Assembly: GCA_900542765.1 (NCBI GenBank)
Contig: UQOX01000003.1
Span: 1 to 64,000, forward strand
Length of the DNA: 64,000 nucleotides
Reading direction: 5' to 3'
Source of the DNA: an uncultured Porphyromonadaceae bacterium
GTDB lineage: Bacteria; Bacteroidota; Bacteroidia; Bacteroidales; UBA11471
In this document: one piece after another, positions 51,935-60,998 of the stretch
Numbering within the stretch: position 1 is the stretch's first letter
Layout: each line of letters begins with the position of its first letter
The notes under the pieces: generated by a model
Told to the model about the DNA's origin: nothing
The model's database searches: none
What the model saw: the letters and a program-made list of their open reading frames with translations, nothing else
Translations under genes and position numbers: made by a program

Positions 51935-54345
51935 AAATCGAAAGAGAGTCTCAAATTGAATTGCCGCCCGGTGAGATAGTTGGGCACGGCATTCTGGTTG
52001 TTGTAAATATCGGTCACCCAATAATAGGAATTGACGTTGGCAAAGTCGAGAAGATTGAAGACATCGAGCCCTATCCAAATACTCTTGAAGGCCCGGAAAA
52101 ACGGGCGTTGCATGATGCGGTCTTCCCCTCCGGCCAAACGGCGCGAAAGTCCGATGTCGACACGACGATAGGGCGGCGTGCGGAAATACCCCTCGGCACG
52201 CCCCTTGCGCGGGGCGGCCATGGGAAGGCCGTCGGACCAAATGGCTTTGAGCGAAAAACGATATTTCGGGAAGCGGGGCACATAGTCCTGGAAAAAGAGC
52301 CCCACGCTATACCGCTGCTCGGTGGGCAGGGGCACATGGCCCGAGGCGGTTTTCTCCTGAGCGGTCATGAGGGAGAAGGTGAGCCACGAGTCCACCCCCG
52401 GGACAAACTCCCCGAAAAGTTTCAAATCGAGACCGGCGATGTATCCCTCGGAATTGTTTTCACCACTGTACCACACCCGCACGTTGTCGACCTCATAAGA
52501 GATGAGGTGGTCGAGTTTTTTATAATAGACCTCGCCGGTGAGCTTGAAAGGCCGGTCAAGAGCCCGGAAGGTGAAATCGCTTCCCAATATCACATGTATC
52601 GAGCGTTGCGACTTGATGTTCTTGTTGAGACTCACCGTCCAGTTTCCCCGGCTGTCCTGCACCGTATCGCGAAATTCCTTGTAAAAAGGCGCTTGGTAAT
52701 ATATACCCGTGGCAAAACGGAAAGTAAGGCGCGGGTTGAAGGCGGGATTGAATCCGACCGACGCCCGGGGCGAGACAATGCACTCCCGATTATAATCCCA
52801 ATATGAGAGACGCACTCCCCCGGTAAAGTTGTATATGCCCGAAGCATGTTCGAGGGTATAGGTCTCCTGCACATAGGCCGAGAAACGGTTGCTCTCGATG
52901 TCTTGCGTCGACCGCAGGCTCGATATGAGCGAAATGCCGGCACCGGTATGAGGCAGCGTGTAACCCGAAGAGTCGCGCGACTCCCACTCCCGCATGCGGT
53001 CGTGTATGCGTTCCCGCTGGTAGGTCGTGCCATAACGCAAGGTGTGGCGACCCCATCGCGTCTCACCTTTGAGGGTCAGAGCATAGACATTGGCATTCAG
53101 ACGGTTACGGGCATGTTCGTGATAAGAGCCATAGCCCAGTGTACCGGCCGTTTCGGGAGCATCGGCACCATTGGCCAGGTCGAGCTCGTCGAGCCAATAT
53201 TCGCCCGTGATGTCATAGGTTACCTGCTCCCGGGTCGTGAAAGCCGAGGCCAGTAACGAAAGCGAGGTGAATGCCGTGGGGCGGTAATTGAGCGTGAGGG
53301 CCCCGAAATAGGTCTGAAAAATATCTTGCTCCTTCCCGTCGAAATAGACCGTAAACTGTGCGGCCGACGAAACGCTGCCATAGCGCGTGGTGCGCGACTG
53401 GGGAATAAATTGATAGTTGTTGCTCGATATGTTTCCCAACAAGGCCACGTCCCAACGGGAATTTATCTTATAGGTGAGATAGGTCTGGTAATCGAAGAAA
53501 CGCGGCTTATACTCCCCCTCGGTGTCGAGCGTGCTGAGGAGGGTCGAATTGGTCTTGAAACGGAAGCCGTGCAACTGCGAGAAGCGTCGGGTGCTCTGCC
53601 CCACCGAGGCGCTGGCTCCCAGGAAACTGCCCGAGACCGACCCTTCAAAGGCTTCGGGTTTCTTGTAGGTGATGTCGAGTACCGACGACATCTTGTCGCC
53701 ATACTCCACGGGATAACCGCCCGAAGAAAATCCCACGGCACCGACCATATCGGGATTGATAAAGCTCAGCCCCTCCTGCTGGCCGGTGCGAATAAGTTGC
53801 GGACGGTAGATTTCGATGCCATTGACATAGACGATGTTCTCGTCGAAATTCCCGCCCCGCACCGAATATTGCGAACTCAGCTCGTTGTTGGAGTGCACCC
53901 CGGGCATCGTCGCCAGCAAGGCTTCGATGGAACCGCCCGAAGCATCGGGCATCAGTTTCCAGTCTTTGGGGTCGAGTTTCTGCAACGTGGTCATTTGGCG
54001 GCGGTACTCGCGTATCTGCACTTCGCTCAGTGTGCGGTCGTTGTTATACATGCGCACGGTGAGCGACACTTTTTCCGAGGGGGTTACCAGTTTCCGGTGC
54101 TCGCGGCGGTAGCCGAGGTACGAGAATATCACCTCCACCGTATCGGAGGGGACAACATGCAACTTGAACTCGCCCTTGTCATTGGTAAACGTACCTGCCG
54201 ATGCGGCCGGGACGGCAACCGTGACAAGGTCCATCGGGGCTCCTTCGGAATCGATGACCCGTCCCGAAATCTCGACACGACGTTGCGCTTGTGCCACCAG
54301 GCACAAGAAAAGAAAAAACGATAACAGAAGTTGCCGCAATGTCAT
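51931..54345 (-). CDS. TonB-dependent outer membrane receptor with carboxypeptidase-regulatory-like domain
   Basis: An 804-residue outer-membrane receptor. ATG 54345 opens a signal peptide (TLRQLLLSFFLFLCLVAQAQ). Residues about 23-105 are a CarboxypepD_reg-like domain (VEISGRVIDSEGAPMDLVTVAVP, then FSYLGYRREHRKLV). The plug domain follows (about 150-260; SIEALLATMPGVHSNNELSSQYSVRGG, with the usual RGGNFDENIVYVNG), then a 22-strand-type barrel ending in LRLSFDF. No SusD gene is adjacent and there is no STN domain. It therefore resembles the general (non-Sus) receptor class; the cargo is unknown. It is convergent with comEC. Confidence 0.93.
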   Translation of the reverse strand: MTLRQLLLSFFLFLCLVAQAQRRVEISGRVIDSEGAPMDLVTVAVPAASAGTFTNDKGEFKLHVVPSDTVEVIFSYLGYRREHRKLVTPSEKVSLTVRMYNNDRTLSEVQIREYRRQMTTLQKLDPKDWKLMPDASGGSIEALLATMPGVHSNNELSSQYSVRGGNFDENIVYVNGIEIYRPQLIRTGQQEGLSFINPDMVGAVGFSSGGYPVEYGDKMSSVLDITYKKPEAFEGSVSGSFLGASASVGQSTRRFSQLHGFRFKTNSTLLSTLDTEGEYKPRFFDYQTYLTYKINSRWDVALLGNISSNNYQFIPQSRTTRYGSVSSAAQFTVYFDGKEQDIFQTYFGALTLNYRPTAFTSLSLLASAFTTREQVTYDITGEYWLDELDLANGADAPETAGTLGYGSYHEHARNRLNANVYALTLKGETRWGRHTLRYGTTYQRERIHDRMREWESRDSSGYTLPHTGAGISLISSLRSTQDIESNRFSAYVQETYTLEHASGIYNFTGGVRLSYWDYNRECIVSPRASVGFNPAFNPRLTFRFATGIYYQAPFYKEFRDTVQDSRGNWTVSLNKNIKSQRSIHVILGSDFTFRALDRPFKLTGEVYYKKLDHLISYEVDNVRVWYSGENNSEGYIAGLDLKLFGEFVPGVDSWLTFSLMTAQEKTASGHVPLPTEQRYSVGLFFQDYVPRFPKYRFSLKAIWSDGLPMAAPRKGRAEGYFRTPPYRRVDIGLSRRLAGGEDRIMQRPFFRAFKSIWIGLDVFNLLDFANVNSYYWVTDIYNNQNAVPNYLTGRQFNLRLSFDF

Positions 54346-54460
54346 ACCGTAGTTTCGGTTCGAGAATAGAGGTATCTTGTATGTAAACGGGGTTTCGGGC
54401 GTTTCAGTATATTGGGCGTGTGAAATTTTTCTCCGGGTAGGGGTCGCATGGCAAAGCGGG

Positions 54461-54964
54461 TCACTCCTCATCGAGAATCTGCATGGCGATGACGGCACAG
54501 GCTTCGGCATCGGCCAAGGCATGATGGTGTTGCGACAAGTCATAACCGCAACGGGCAGCGACGGTCGGCAAGCGGTGATCGGGCAACTCTCGTCCGAAAA
54601 CCCGCCGCGAAGCCCGGCAGGTGCAGAAAAAACGATAATCGGGATAGGTCAGGCCGTAATATTCATGCACGGCTCGCAGGCACCCTTCGTCGAACGGGCT
54701 GTTGTGCGCCACCAGCGGCAAGCCTTCGATGAGCGGAACGACCTCCCGCCACACGTCGGGGAACAGGGGCGCTTCATCGGTATCGGACGCCCGAAGGCCG
54801 TGAATGGCCGTCGTGAACGGCAAATAATAATTGGGGGTCGGGTGTATGAGATGATAATACGTCCCGGTCACCACCCCGTTACGCACCACGACGACACCCA
54901 CGCTGCATACACTGGTGCGCCGATTGTTGGCCGTTTCAAAATCGATGGCTGCAAAATTTTTCAT
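54461..54964 (-). CDS. DEDDh 3'-5' exonuclease (DNA polymerase III epsilon-like)
   Basis: A 167-residue stand-alone exonuclease of the DnaQ family. Motif Exo I is AAIDFETAN (Asp8, Glu10), Exo II is AHNSPFDEGCL (Asp), and Exo III is HHALADAEA (His and Asp of the DEDDh type). All four acidic residues and the His are present. The short single-domain form is common in Bacteroidetes and may serve in repair or RNA trimming. It lies 115 bases upstream of the receptor gene on the same strand. Confidence 0.93.
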   Translation of the reverse strand: MKNFAAIDFETANNRRTSVCSVGVVVVRNGVVTGTYYHLIHPTPNYYLPFTTAIHGLRASDTDEAPLFPDVWREVVPLIEGLPLVAHNSPFDEGCLRAVHEYYGLTYPDYRFFCTCRASRRVFGRELPDHRLPTVAARCGYDLSQHHHALADAEACAVIAMQILDEE

Positions 54965-54982
54965 GGCAAGGTTCTAAATAAT

Positions 54983-55010
54983 GGAGATTCCCCGTCGCAC
55001 GGGATTCTTA
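54983..55010. repeat. Dispersed palindromic repeat, degenerate copy
   Basis: GATTCCCCGTCGCACGGGATTC: a shorter, more diverged palindrome of the same kind, 29 bases before the next copy. Confidence 0.45.
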
Positions 55011-55038
55011 AAAAACGGAGGCAACCGCATCTCTCGTG

Positions 55039-55065
55039 GGATTCCCCGACAAATGGGGAATGACC
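55039..55065. repeat. Dispersed palindromic repeat, copy 3
   Basis: ATTCCCCGACAAATGGGGAAT is an almost perfect palindrome; it matches copy 1 in 22 of 27 positions. Confidence 0.6.
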
Positions 55066-55267
55066 GTTGCCGGCAAGGGATAGTCTTACCCAAACCGGGA
55101 ATCAAACCGCGCAACAATCATACCGGCTTCCACAAAGATTGCGAAGGTCGAAGGCCGGGACAATGAAACAAGGTTTCAGAACGTCGGCTCGACCGCACCA
55201 CCTCCCATCTTCCTACAAAGGTACACAAATATTTCGGGCGGGTTCTTCGTTTTCGACCAATTATTCG

Positions 55268-55275
55268 TATTTTTG
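55268..55275 (+). promoter_or_regulatory. -7 promoter box TATTTTTG upstream of the nitroreductase operon
   Basis: An exact TAnnTTTG match 59 bases upstream of ATG 55335. The -33 position is only loosely matched. Confidence 0.45.
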
Positions 55276-55334
55276 TAAGGTCAGCCCGTCAAAGGGGACA
55301 TTCTTTTAATAGCATAAACATCAAACAGATAAGC

Positions 55335-55862
55335 ATGAAAGATTTTCACGAATTACTGAGAGTGCGCCGAAGCACCCGCAAATTTACCCCCGAAGAGATT
55401 TCATCGGAAGATGTAAAAACCATCATGGAAGCCGCCCTCATGGCTCCGTCGTCGAAACGTTCGTTGTCGTGGGAATTTGTCCTGGTCGAAGACCCCGAAA
55501 AGCTCGAACGCCTTTCGGTGTGCAAAGACAGCGGCGCCAAACTGATAGCCGGTGCCAAACTGGCCGTCGTCGTGCTGGGCGACCCGATGAAGAGTGACGT
55601 GTGGATTGAAGACGCCTCCATCGCCTCCACGCTCATTCAACTGCAAGCCGAAGAGCTGGGAATAGGCAGCTGTTGGGTGCAGGTGCGCGGCCGTTATGGA
55701 GAGAACGGCGAATCGGCCGAAGATTTTGTGCGCGAACTCCTGAACATACCGCTTCCCATGCAAGTGCTGGCTATCATCGCACTGGGGCATAAAGCCGAGA
55801 CAAAAACACCGTTCGACCCCGAGAAAGCCGCTTGGGAAAAAGTCCACATCGGCCAATGGTAA
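55335..55862 (+). CDS. Nitroreductase-family FMN-dependent oxidoreductase
   Basis: A 175-residue member of the nitroreductase fold (FMN-dependent NAD(P)H oxidoreductases), natural substrate unknown. Motifs: LLRVRRSTRKFTPEEIS (FMN-phosphate-contacting Arg), MEAALMAPSSKRSLSWEFVLV, LIQLQAEELGIGSCWVQVRGR, and VLAIIALGHKAE near the C-terminus. It is at the short end for the family. Its last codons overlap the next gene by 7 bases, so the two are translationally linked. Confidence 0.92.
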   Translation: MKDFHELLRVRRSTRKFTPEEISSEDVKTIMEAALMAPSSKRSLSWEFVLVEDPEKLERLSVCKDSGAKLIAGAKLAVVVLGDPMKSDVWIEDASIASTLIQLQAEELGIGSCWVQVRGRYGENGESAEDFVRELLNIPLPMQVLAIIALGHKAETKTPFDPEKAAWEKVHIGQW

Positions 55863-56662
55863 AAGAGAAAAAACAACGGGTCGTCTTCATCGGTGCGGGC
55901 AACCTGGCAACACACCTGTCGAAAGCCTTGCAGGAAGCCGGACATGACATCGTGCAGGTATTCAGTCGCACAGCCTCCTCGGCACAACAACTGGCCGGGA
56001 AACTGGGGTGTGCCATGACCACCAGCATCGAAGCGGTGCGTCCCGACGCCGACATTTATATCTACTCCGTCAGCGACGCCATACTCAGCGAACTCATTGC
56101 CCGCACCCCGTTGCCCGACGGAGCGCTATGCCTGCACACGGCGGGAAGCATACCCATGTCGGTATTCGCCCCTCGATGCCAACGCTACGGCGTTTTTTAC
56201 CCGTTGCAGACATTCAGCAAGGACCGGCCCGTAAAATTTGAAGAGATTCCCCTCTTCATCGAAGGCTCTACACCCGAAGTGACCGCCACCTTGCGGGAGA
56301 TGGGGCAGGAAATATCGCGGCAAGTCATCGAGGCGTCATCGGAACAGCGGCGCCACCTCCACTTGGCGGCGGTCTTTGCCTGCAACTTCACCAACCATCT
56401 CTATGCCATAGCCGCCGAACTGCTCGAACGTCAAGGGTTGCCGTTCGACGCCCTGCGTCCCTTGGTCCGGGAAACCGCCGCAAAAATCGAGACACTCGCT
56501 CCGGCCGCCGCGCAAACTGGGCCGGCCATGAGGTACGACCGCAACGTCATGCAGAAGCATATCGACCTTCTCGACGATGCAGAAGAGAAAGAAATCTACC
56601 GTATATTGAGCAAGCACATTCACCAGTTTGCCACCTCGCAAATACCATCACCACATGAGTAA
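55856..56662 (+). CDS. Rossmann-fold DUF2520 protein
   Basis: A 268-residue protein with an N-terminal Rossmann-like NAD(P)-binding motif ([17 protein letters not shown]) and a C-terminal DUF2520 helical domain ([30 protein letters not shown]). The architecture resembles prephenate/6-phosphogluconate-type dehydrogenases and pyrroline-5-carboxylate reductase. The reaction is unknown. ATG 55856 begins inside the nitroreductase gene; ATG 56655 of the next gene begins inside this one. Confidence 0.88.
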   Translation: MVKEKKQRVVFIGAGNLATHLSKALQEAGHDIVQVFSRTASSAQQLAGKLGCAMTTSIEAVRPDADIYIYSVSDAILSELIARTPLPDGALCLHTAGSIPMSVFAPRCQRYGVFYPLQTFSKDRPVKFEEIPLFIEGSTPEVTATLREMGQEISRQVIEASSEQRRHLHLAAVFACNFTNHLYAIAAELLERQGLPFDALRPLVRETAAKIETLAPAAAQTGPAMRYDRNVMQKHIDLLDDAEEKEIYRILSKHIHQFATSQIPSPHE

Positions 56663-57176
56663 AATAGCTTATGACCTCGGCCTCATCAAAGGCTTTGCTT
56701 TCGACGTCGACGGCGTACTGTCGGCCGAGACCATTCCCCTGCACCCCAACGGCGAACCCTGCCGCACGGTCAACATCAAGGACGGTTACGCCATACAGCT
56801 GGCCGTGCGCAAAGGTTTCGAAATTGCCATCATCACCGGAGGCCGCACCGAAGCCGTGCGCAAACGTTTTGAATCGCTGGGCGTACAACACATCTACCTG
56901 GGAGCCAGCATCAAAACCAAATCGTTCGAGGATTGGGTGCGAGCAACCGGCTTGCAACGCGACGAAATCCTCTACATGGGCGACGACATTCCCGACTACG
57001 AAGTGATGCAAGCCGTCGGGCTGCCCTGCTGCCCCGCCGACGCGGCACCCGAGATAAAATCGGTGGCCACCTACATCTCTCCCCGCAACGGCGGTCACGG
57101 CTGCGGCCGCGACGTGATAGAGCAGGTGATGAAAGCACAAGGCAAATGGTTTGGCGAAGAAGCCTTCGGGTGGTAA
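56655..57176 (+). CDS. KdsC-like HAD phosphatase (3-deoxy-manno-octulosonate-8-phosphatase family)
   Basis: A 173-residue C0-type HAD hydrolase of the KdsC family, which removes phosphate from KDO-8-phosphate in lipopolysaccharide core synthesis. Nucleophile Asp17 and acid/base Asp19 lie in [10 protein letters not shown]. Further motifs are [27 protein letters not shown] (motif II), KTKSFEDW (motif III Lys) and [13 protein letters not shown] (motif IV). The length is right for KdsC. It overlaps the preceding gene by 8 bases and is 12 bases before maf. Related YrbI-type sugar phosphatases cannot be excluded. Confidence 0.92.
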   Translation: MSKIAYDLGLIKGFAFDVDGVLSAETIPLHPNGEPCRTVNIKDGYAIQLAVRKGFEIAIITGGRTEAVRKRFESLGVQHIYLGASIKTKSFEDWVRATGLQRDEILYMGDDIPDYEVMQAVGLPCCPADAAPEIKSVATYISPRNGGHGCGRDVIEQVMKAQGKWFGEEAFGW

Positions 57177-57188
57177 AAAACAACGGAT

Positions 57189-57767
57189 ATGGATTTTCTG
57201 AAAAATTACGACATCATACTGGCGAGCAATTCGCCCCGACGCAAAGAACTGCTCGCCGGGCTCGACATTCCCTACCGGGTGTGCGTGCTGCCCGACATCG
57301 ACGAAAGTTATCCCGACTCGCTGCAAGGTGAAGAGATTCCCGTCTTCATCTCCCGGGAAAAGGCGCAAGCCTACAAAAGCCTCCTCACGGGGCGCACCCT
57401 GCTCATCACGGCCGACACCATCGTGTGGCTCAACGGGAAAGTCTACGGCAAGCCGCACGACAAGGACGATGCCCGCGCCATGCTGCGCGCCCTCTCGGGC
57501 AACACCCACACGGTCATCACCGGCGTAACCATCGCCACCTGCGACAAGGAGGTATCGTTTGCCACATCGACCGAGGTCTCGTTTGCCCGACTCACCGACG
57601 AGGAAATCGATTATTATGTCGAGAAATACGCGCCGCTCGACAAGGCCGGCGCCTATGGCATACAGGAATGGATAGGTTATGTGGGGGTCACCGGCATACA
57701 GGGCTCCTATTACAACGTCATGGGTCTGCCCATACAACGCCTCTACCAAGAGCTGAAAAAATTTTAG
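57189..57767 (+). CDS. maf: Maf-family nucleotide pyrophosphatase
   Basis: A 192-residue Maf protein, which hydrolyses dTTP/UTP or modified nucleoside triphosphates to monophosphates. Motifs: IILASNSPRRKELLAGL at the N-terminus, DESYPDS, ITADTIVWLNGKVYGKPHD (substrate and metal residues) and GAYGIQEWIG near the C-terminus. It is the last gene of the four-gene nitroreductase-to-maf set and is convergent with the ATP-grasp-like gene. Confidence 0.95.
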   Translation: MDFLKNYDIILASNSPRRKELLAGLDIPYRVCVLPDIDESYPDSLQGEEIPVFISREKAQAYKSLLTGRTLLITADTIVWLNGKVYGKPHDKDDARAMLRALSGNTHTVITGVTIATCDKEVSFATSTEVSFARLTDEEIDYYVEKYAPLDKAGAYGIQEWIGYVGVTGIQGSYYNVMGLPIQRLYQELKKF

Positions 57768-57779
57768 GGGAGACGTCCC

Positions 57780-58979
57780 TTACAGCCCCGTCTCACCGGC
57801 CGATGCGCGATGTATCTCGACCGATGCCCGGTAACGGGTATCGGGATATATGGGATTGAGCGACAGGTATCCGCTCTCGATGCGCGTGCCGGCATACTGC
57901 AAAGGGGCAACGGCCTGCCGGTGACAATGGTCGGACAGAAGTCGCTCGGGGTCGGAAAAATACTCCACCCGATAGACGCCCTCGCTCCCCTCAGCCACAT
58001 AGCGGTCATGGAAAAGTCGCGACACCATGCCCATGCTCATGCGCAGGTTTATCTCCACGCAAGGGTGCAACGCCCATGCTCCGACCCGGCGGTATATCAT
58101 CATGTCGACCCCGAAATACCCGCGATAAACCGTCGCGACGTGACGGGTGAAGAAGATTTCGAGCTGTTCTCTCAGCCGCCTCACGTCACCAAGGTGAAGG
58201 TAGGCCGACAAGCGCCGTTCTATCTCTGCGTCGGGGAGCAGATAATTTCCTTTGTATGCGCCCCGCGCATCGGTCACGAACCAAGAATATCCGGCAAACG
58301 TGACGGCATTCCCGTCGGAGTAAAACTCCATCGCCATATCCACCGCCCTGTCGAAGAAGGGTTCGCCCACCACCTCGCCTTGCCGGCGAAGCACTCCCTG
58401 CACCCAGCGACGGGTTACCAAGTCATAGTCGCCCCGCGTGAAGCACAACCCCTTGCCGCTACCCGACCAGGGGGCTTTGAGCATGGCCCGCTCGTGTCGG
58501 GTGACAAAACGGGCCACCTCCTCCTCCCGGGAAAAGAGTGTCGGCAATTCGTCGGGGACATCGACCGACCGGTCACGCAAATACGTCAACAACTCACGGG
58601 TGCGTATGCGATGGGCCCACCATCGTTGACGGGCGAGCATCTCGCCCGTGGGCAATGCGTGAGCGGGCGCACCATAACGCAGGAGGCGCTGTGCCGCTTC
58701 GGGACTCCACCCCCACGGCAAACACGCCGAAATATCCGACGGCAATGCATGTGGTACGCAAAACCGTCGCCCTATTCCCAGCTTATCCAGGAACGGCTCC
58801 AACGGCCGGGCAAACTGCAACGAGGGCAGGCACACGGCATCGCCGTCGCCGGCATACCACACCGGGAGTGTTGACAAATCGTGCGCAATGGCCCGTGCCA
58901 AAGGCGGCGGTGTATAAGATTTTCCCCCGTCGGCCAAAGCCAAATCGTTTTCGGGATTGAAAAGGTAGAGTTTCGGCAT
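57780..58979 (-). CDS. ATP-grasp-like protein of unknown function
   Basis: A 399-residue protein starting at ATG 58979 (MPKLYLFNPENDLALADGG). I do not recognise a named family. The central and C-terminal parts look like an ATP-grasp fold: MLKAPWSGSGKGLCFTRGDYD resembles the flexible nucleotide-binding loop, and HPCVEINLRMSMGMVSRLF has the metal-binding Glu-x-Asn (E-I-N) of ATP-grasp ligases. ATP-grasp enzymes join an amine or thiol to a carboxylate; the substrates here are unknown. Its ATG shares one base with the stop codon of the preceding gene (TGATG), so translation of the two is coupled. Confidence 0.72.
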   Translation of the reverse strand: MPKLYLFNPENDLALADGGKSYTPPPLARAIAHDLSTLPVWYAGDGDAVCLPSLQFARPLEPFLDKLGIGRRFCVPHALPSDISACLPWGWSPEAAQRLLRYGAPAHALPTGEMLARQRWWAHRIRTRELLTYLRDRSVDVPDELPTLFSREEEVARFVTRHERAMLKAPWSGSGKGLCFTRGDYDLVTRRWVQGVLRRQGEVVGEPFFDRAVDMAMEFYSDGNAVTFAGYSWFVTDARGAYKGNYLLPDAEIERRLSAYLHLGDVRRLREQLEIFFTRHVATVYRGYFGVDMMIYRRVGAWALHPCVEINLRMSMGMVSRLFHDRYVAEGSEGVYRVEYFSDPERLLSDHCHRQAVAPLQYAGTRIESGYLSLNPIYPDTRYRASVEIHRASAGETGL

Positions 58980-59800
58980 CAATCGATAGAAAAAATAACT
59001 CGCCAGAACGAAAGCGGCAAAGCTATATTGGCGATGTCAGCCGCCTCGCGGAAGAGCGGAGCAATCTCACGGTCGGAAAAGCCGGCAATCCCGCAACCGA
59101 CGCGGGTCAACAGGAAACGATATTCGGGGTGGCTGCGGGCAAAGGCCAAGAACTCGTCGACATAAGGTTTTATCATCTCCACGCCGGCCCGCATGGTGGG
59201 TATGGCATAGGTCTGCCCGGTAAGGCCGCTCCCCACGCCCCACTCGGCGCCGAATTTCTTATTGGCCACAAAAGCGGCTCCGCCATAATGTTTTCCAGCC
59301 AGGTTACTGCCAAAGACAAAGATTTCGTTCTCGGCAAGGTGGTCGATGTGGTCCGACGCGATGCGCTCTTGGGGCAGGCGGGGCATATAGAGCCCCCGTC
59401 GCAACAAGATTTTCCAAAATGAGGCCGGCAGGGAGACTTGTTCCAGCTCTACGGCCGGGGCAAAAAGCGGGGCTATCTCCTCGTCGGAAAAGCCGGCTAT
59501 TCCGCAACCGATGCGGGTCACCAAATAGTGATATTCGGGGTGAGAACGGGCAAACGACAGAAAGGTATCGATGTGGGGTTTCACCATATCGACACCGGCT
59601 CTTACCACGGGAATGGCATAAGCCGAGCCTTTCAGCCCCTCGGCAACGCCTCCGGCGCCGAACTTCTCGTAGGCGACTTGCGCGGCATCGCCGAAATGGG
59701 TTCCCATGAGGGTCGAACCGAATACAAAAATATCTTTCTCGCCGAGTTGCTCGATTTTCTCGGGCGTGACACGGTGGACGGGAATGGCTGTTGTGAACAT
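58979..59800 (-). CDS. Tandem-duplicated macro-like (A1S_2505-type) protein
   Basis: A 273-residue protein made of two copies of the same domain. Copy 1 is at about residues 22-130 (DIFVFGSTLMGTHFGDAA, YAIPVVRAGVDMVKPHID, LVTRIGCGIAGFSDEEIAPL). Copy 2 is at about 158-268 (EIFVFGSNLAGKHYGGAA, YAIPTMRAGVEMIKPYVD, LLTRVGCGIAGFSDREIAPL). This domain is usually single and found in phage and bacterial proteins (A1S_2505 family). Its glycine pattern recalls macro domains, which bind ADP-ribose; that link is inference. Copy 1 has lost the Asn and one Gly of the consensus GSNLAGxHGxGAA loop, so copy 2 may be the active one. ATG 59800 is chosen; longer frames lack conservation. Confidence 0.78.
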   Translation of the reverse strand: MFTTAIPVHRVTPEKIEQLGEKDIFVFGSTLMGTHFGDAAQVAYEKFGAGGVAEGLKGSAYAIPVVRAGVDMVKPHIDTFLSFARSHPEYHYLVTRIGCGIAGFSDEEIAPLFAPAVELEQVSLPASFWKILLRRGLYMPRLPQERIASDHIDHLAENEIFVFGSNLAGKHYGGAAFVANKKFGAEWGVGSGLTGQTYAIPTMRAGVEMIKPYVDEFLAFARSHPEYRFLLTRVGCGIAGFSDREIAPLFREAADIANIALPLSFWRVIFSID

Positions 59801-59821
59801 GATGACCGATTTTTGTGAAGA

Positions 59822-59847
59822 AAAAAGCGGGTGCAAGCACCCGCTTT
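59822..59847 (-). terminator. Terminator of the universal stress protein gene
   Basis: An 11-bp stem GCACCCGC-type (59824-59834 with 59837-59847) with a 2-nt gap, followed by TTTTTT on the minus strand. Confidence 0.85.
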
Positions 59848-59858
59848 CTTTTGAGGTT

Positions 59859-60998
59859 TTAGACATTGCCGGCTGCCGGTATGACAAGCAATGGCGTGTC
59901 GGCGTGGAAAATCATCTTGTGGGCCAGTCCGGGATTGAAGAGACGGGCGAAAACGTTGCGCCGACGTGTGGACATGGCCAAAAGGTCGATTTTCTCTCTC
60001 TCGACAAAGGCTTGGAGCTCATCGAGGAGATTCTCCTCCTTCTTGATGAGCGAGCAGCTGACTTCATACCCTTCGTAATGTTTTTCGAGATAGTCTTTCA
60101 TTCCCGCCAGCCGTACATCGTCCCACACATCACGCTGTGACTGGATATGCACGAAGTGGACGCTGAAACGGAATGCCGAGAAGAGCCGCATGAAAGTATC
60201 TACGGCCAACAAATCCTGTTGGTCGAAATTGGTGAAGAAGGCGATGCTTTTCACACTTTCGAAACCGACGAAAGGTACGTTCTCGGGAATGGCCAATACC
60301 GGGACACAAGCCGACTCGAAAACTTCGGCCGTCACACTGCCTATGAGGTCACTCTCTTTGCGCCCCTTTCCTCGGGTACCCATAACGATGAGCAACGGAC
60401 GATTGACCTTGGCATAACGGTAAATTTCGTCTTCGGGTATGCCGTCTTTCCACACCGGTTCTACCTCGACGTCGGGCAGGCGTCCCAGTTTTACCTCCTT
60501 GTTGAGGGCTTCGAGCAATTTCTTCATGTCCTGCTCGGCCTGGCGGCGTATCTCCTTATACATCTCCATATCATTGTCATTGACAGCTTCGATGGAGAAT
60601 ACACTGGTGGCCGAGAGCATGCTCATGAAATCGGGAATGAGGTAGGTGTGCAGCAAGACGACTTTGGCTTTGAGCGAACCGGCTATGGTAAAAGCCGTGC
60701 GGCAGGCCTTGATAGAATAATCGGAGAAGTCGACGGGAACCAAAATCTGGTTCTCTCGATTCTCCGATTTTTTATTTTGCAACAAATCTTCGAAGATAGG
60801 GCTGTCTTCGAGTATTTTGAGGGCACGCGGCAAATCATTCTCGCGAATACGGATACGCACCCCAGATGAAACCACCGGTTGAATCAGATTGACATTCTGG
60901 ATAGCTACCGGTATGCCTTCATTCTCTAATATACCTTTGATAATCTGAGCTTTCTCATAGGTATATATCGCAACGGTTATTAATCTGTCTTCACTCAT
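59859..60998 (-). CDS. Universal stress protein with N-terminal DUF2007-like domain
   Basis: A 379-residue cytoplasmic protein. Residues 5-72 (ITVAIYTYEKAQIIKGILENEGI, with RIRIRENDLPRALKIL) resemble DUF2007, a putative signalling domain. Residues about 84-230 are a UspA domain (ILVPVDFSDYSIKACRTAF, then VMGTRGKGRKESDLIGSVTAEV with the G-x2-G-type ATP motif and a CVPVLAIP end). Residues 235-379 are a second, more degenerate UspA domain (ending TPLLVIPAAGNV). Roles in stress survival are typical; the ligand is unknown. It is a single gene with a terminator directly after it. Confidence 0.88.
   Translation of the reverse strand: MSEDRLITVAIYTYEKAQIIKGILENEGIPVAIQNVNLIQPVVSSGVRIRIRENDLPRALKILEDSPIFEDLLQNKKSENRENQILVPVDFSDYSIKACRTAFTIAGSLKAKVVLLHTYLIPDFMSMLSATSVFSIEAVNDNDMEMYKEIRRQAEQDMKKLLEALNKEVKLGRLPDVEVEPVWKDGIPEDEIYRYAKVNRPLLIVMGTRGKGRKESDLIGSVTAEVFESACVPVLAIPENVPFVGFESVKSIAFFTNFDQQDLLAVDTFMRLFSAFRFSVHFVHIQSQRDVWDDVRLAGMKDYLEKHYEGYEVSCSLIKKEENLLDELQAFVEREKIDLLAMSTRRRNVFARLFNPGLAHKMIFHADTPLLVIPAAGNV

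Larger units (their letters stand above)
54965..55334. other. Intergenic region of 370 bases with two palindromic repeat copies
   Basis: It contains repeat copies at 54983-55010 and 55039-55065, unexplained GC-rich sequence (55066-55215), then a promoter box for the nitroreductase gene. No gene is seen. Confidence 0.55.

Noticed and set aside
54965..55334. Possible CRISPR array because of repeated CCCCG-type motifs
   Set aside because: Only two diverged copies occur here, with no regular spacers and no cas genes. They fit dispersed palindromes instead.
57767..57803. A GAGACG/CGTCTC inverted repeat between maf and the ATP-grasp gene
   Set aside because: It is short, overlaps the end of the ATP-grasp gene, and has no T-run, so it is not listed as a terminator.
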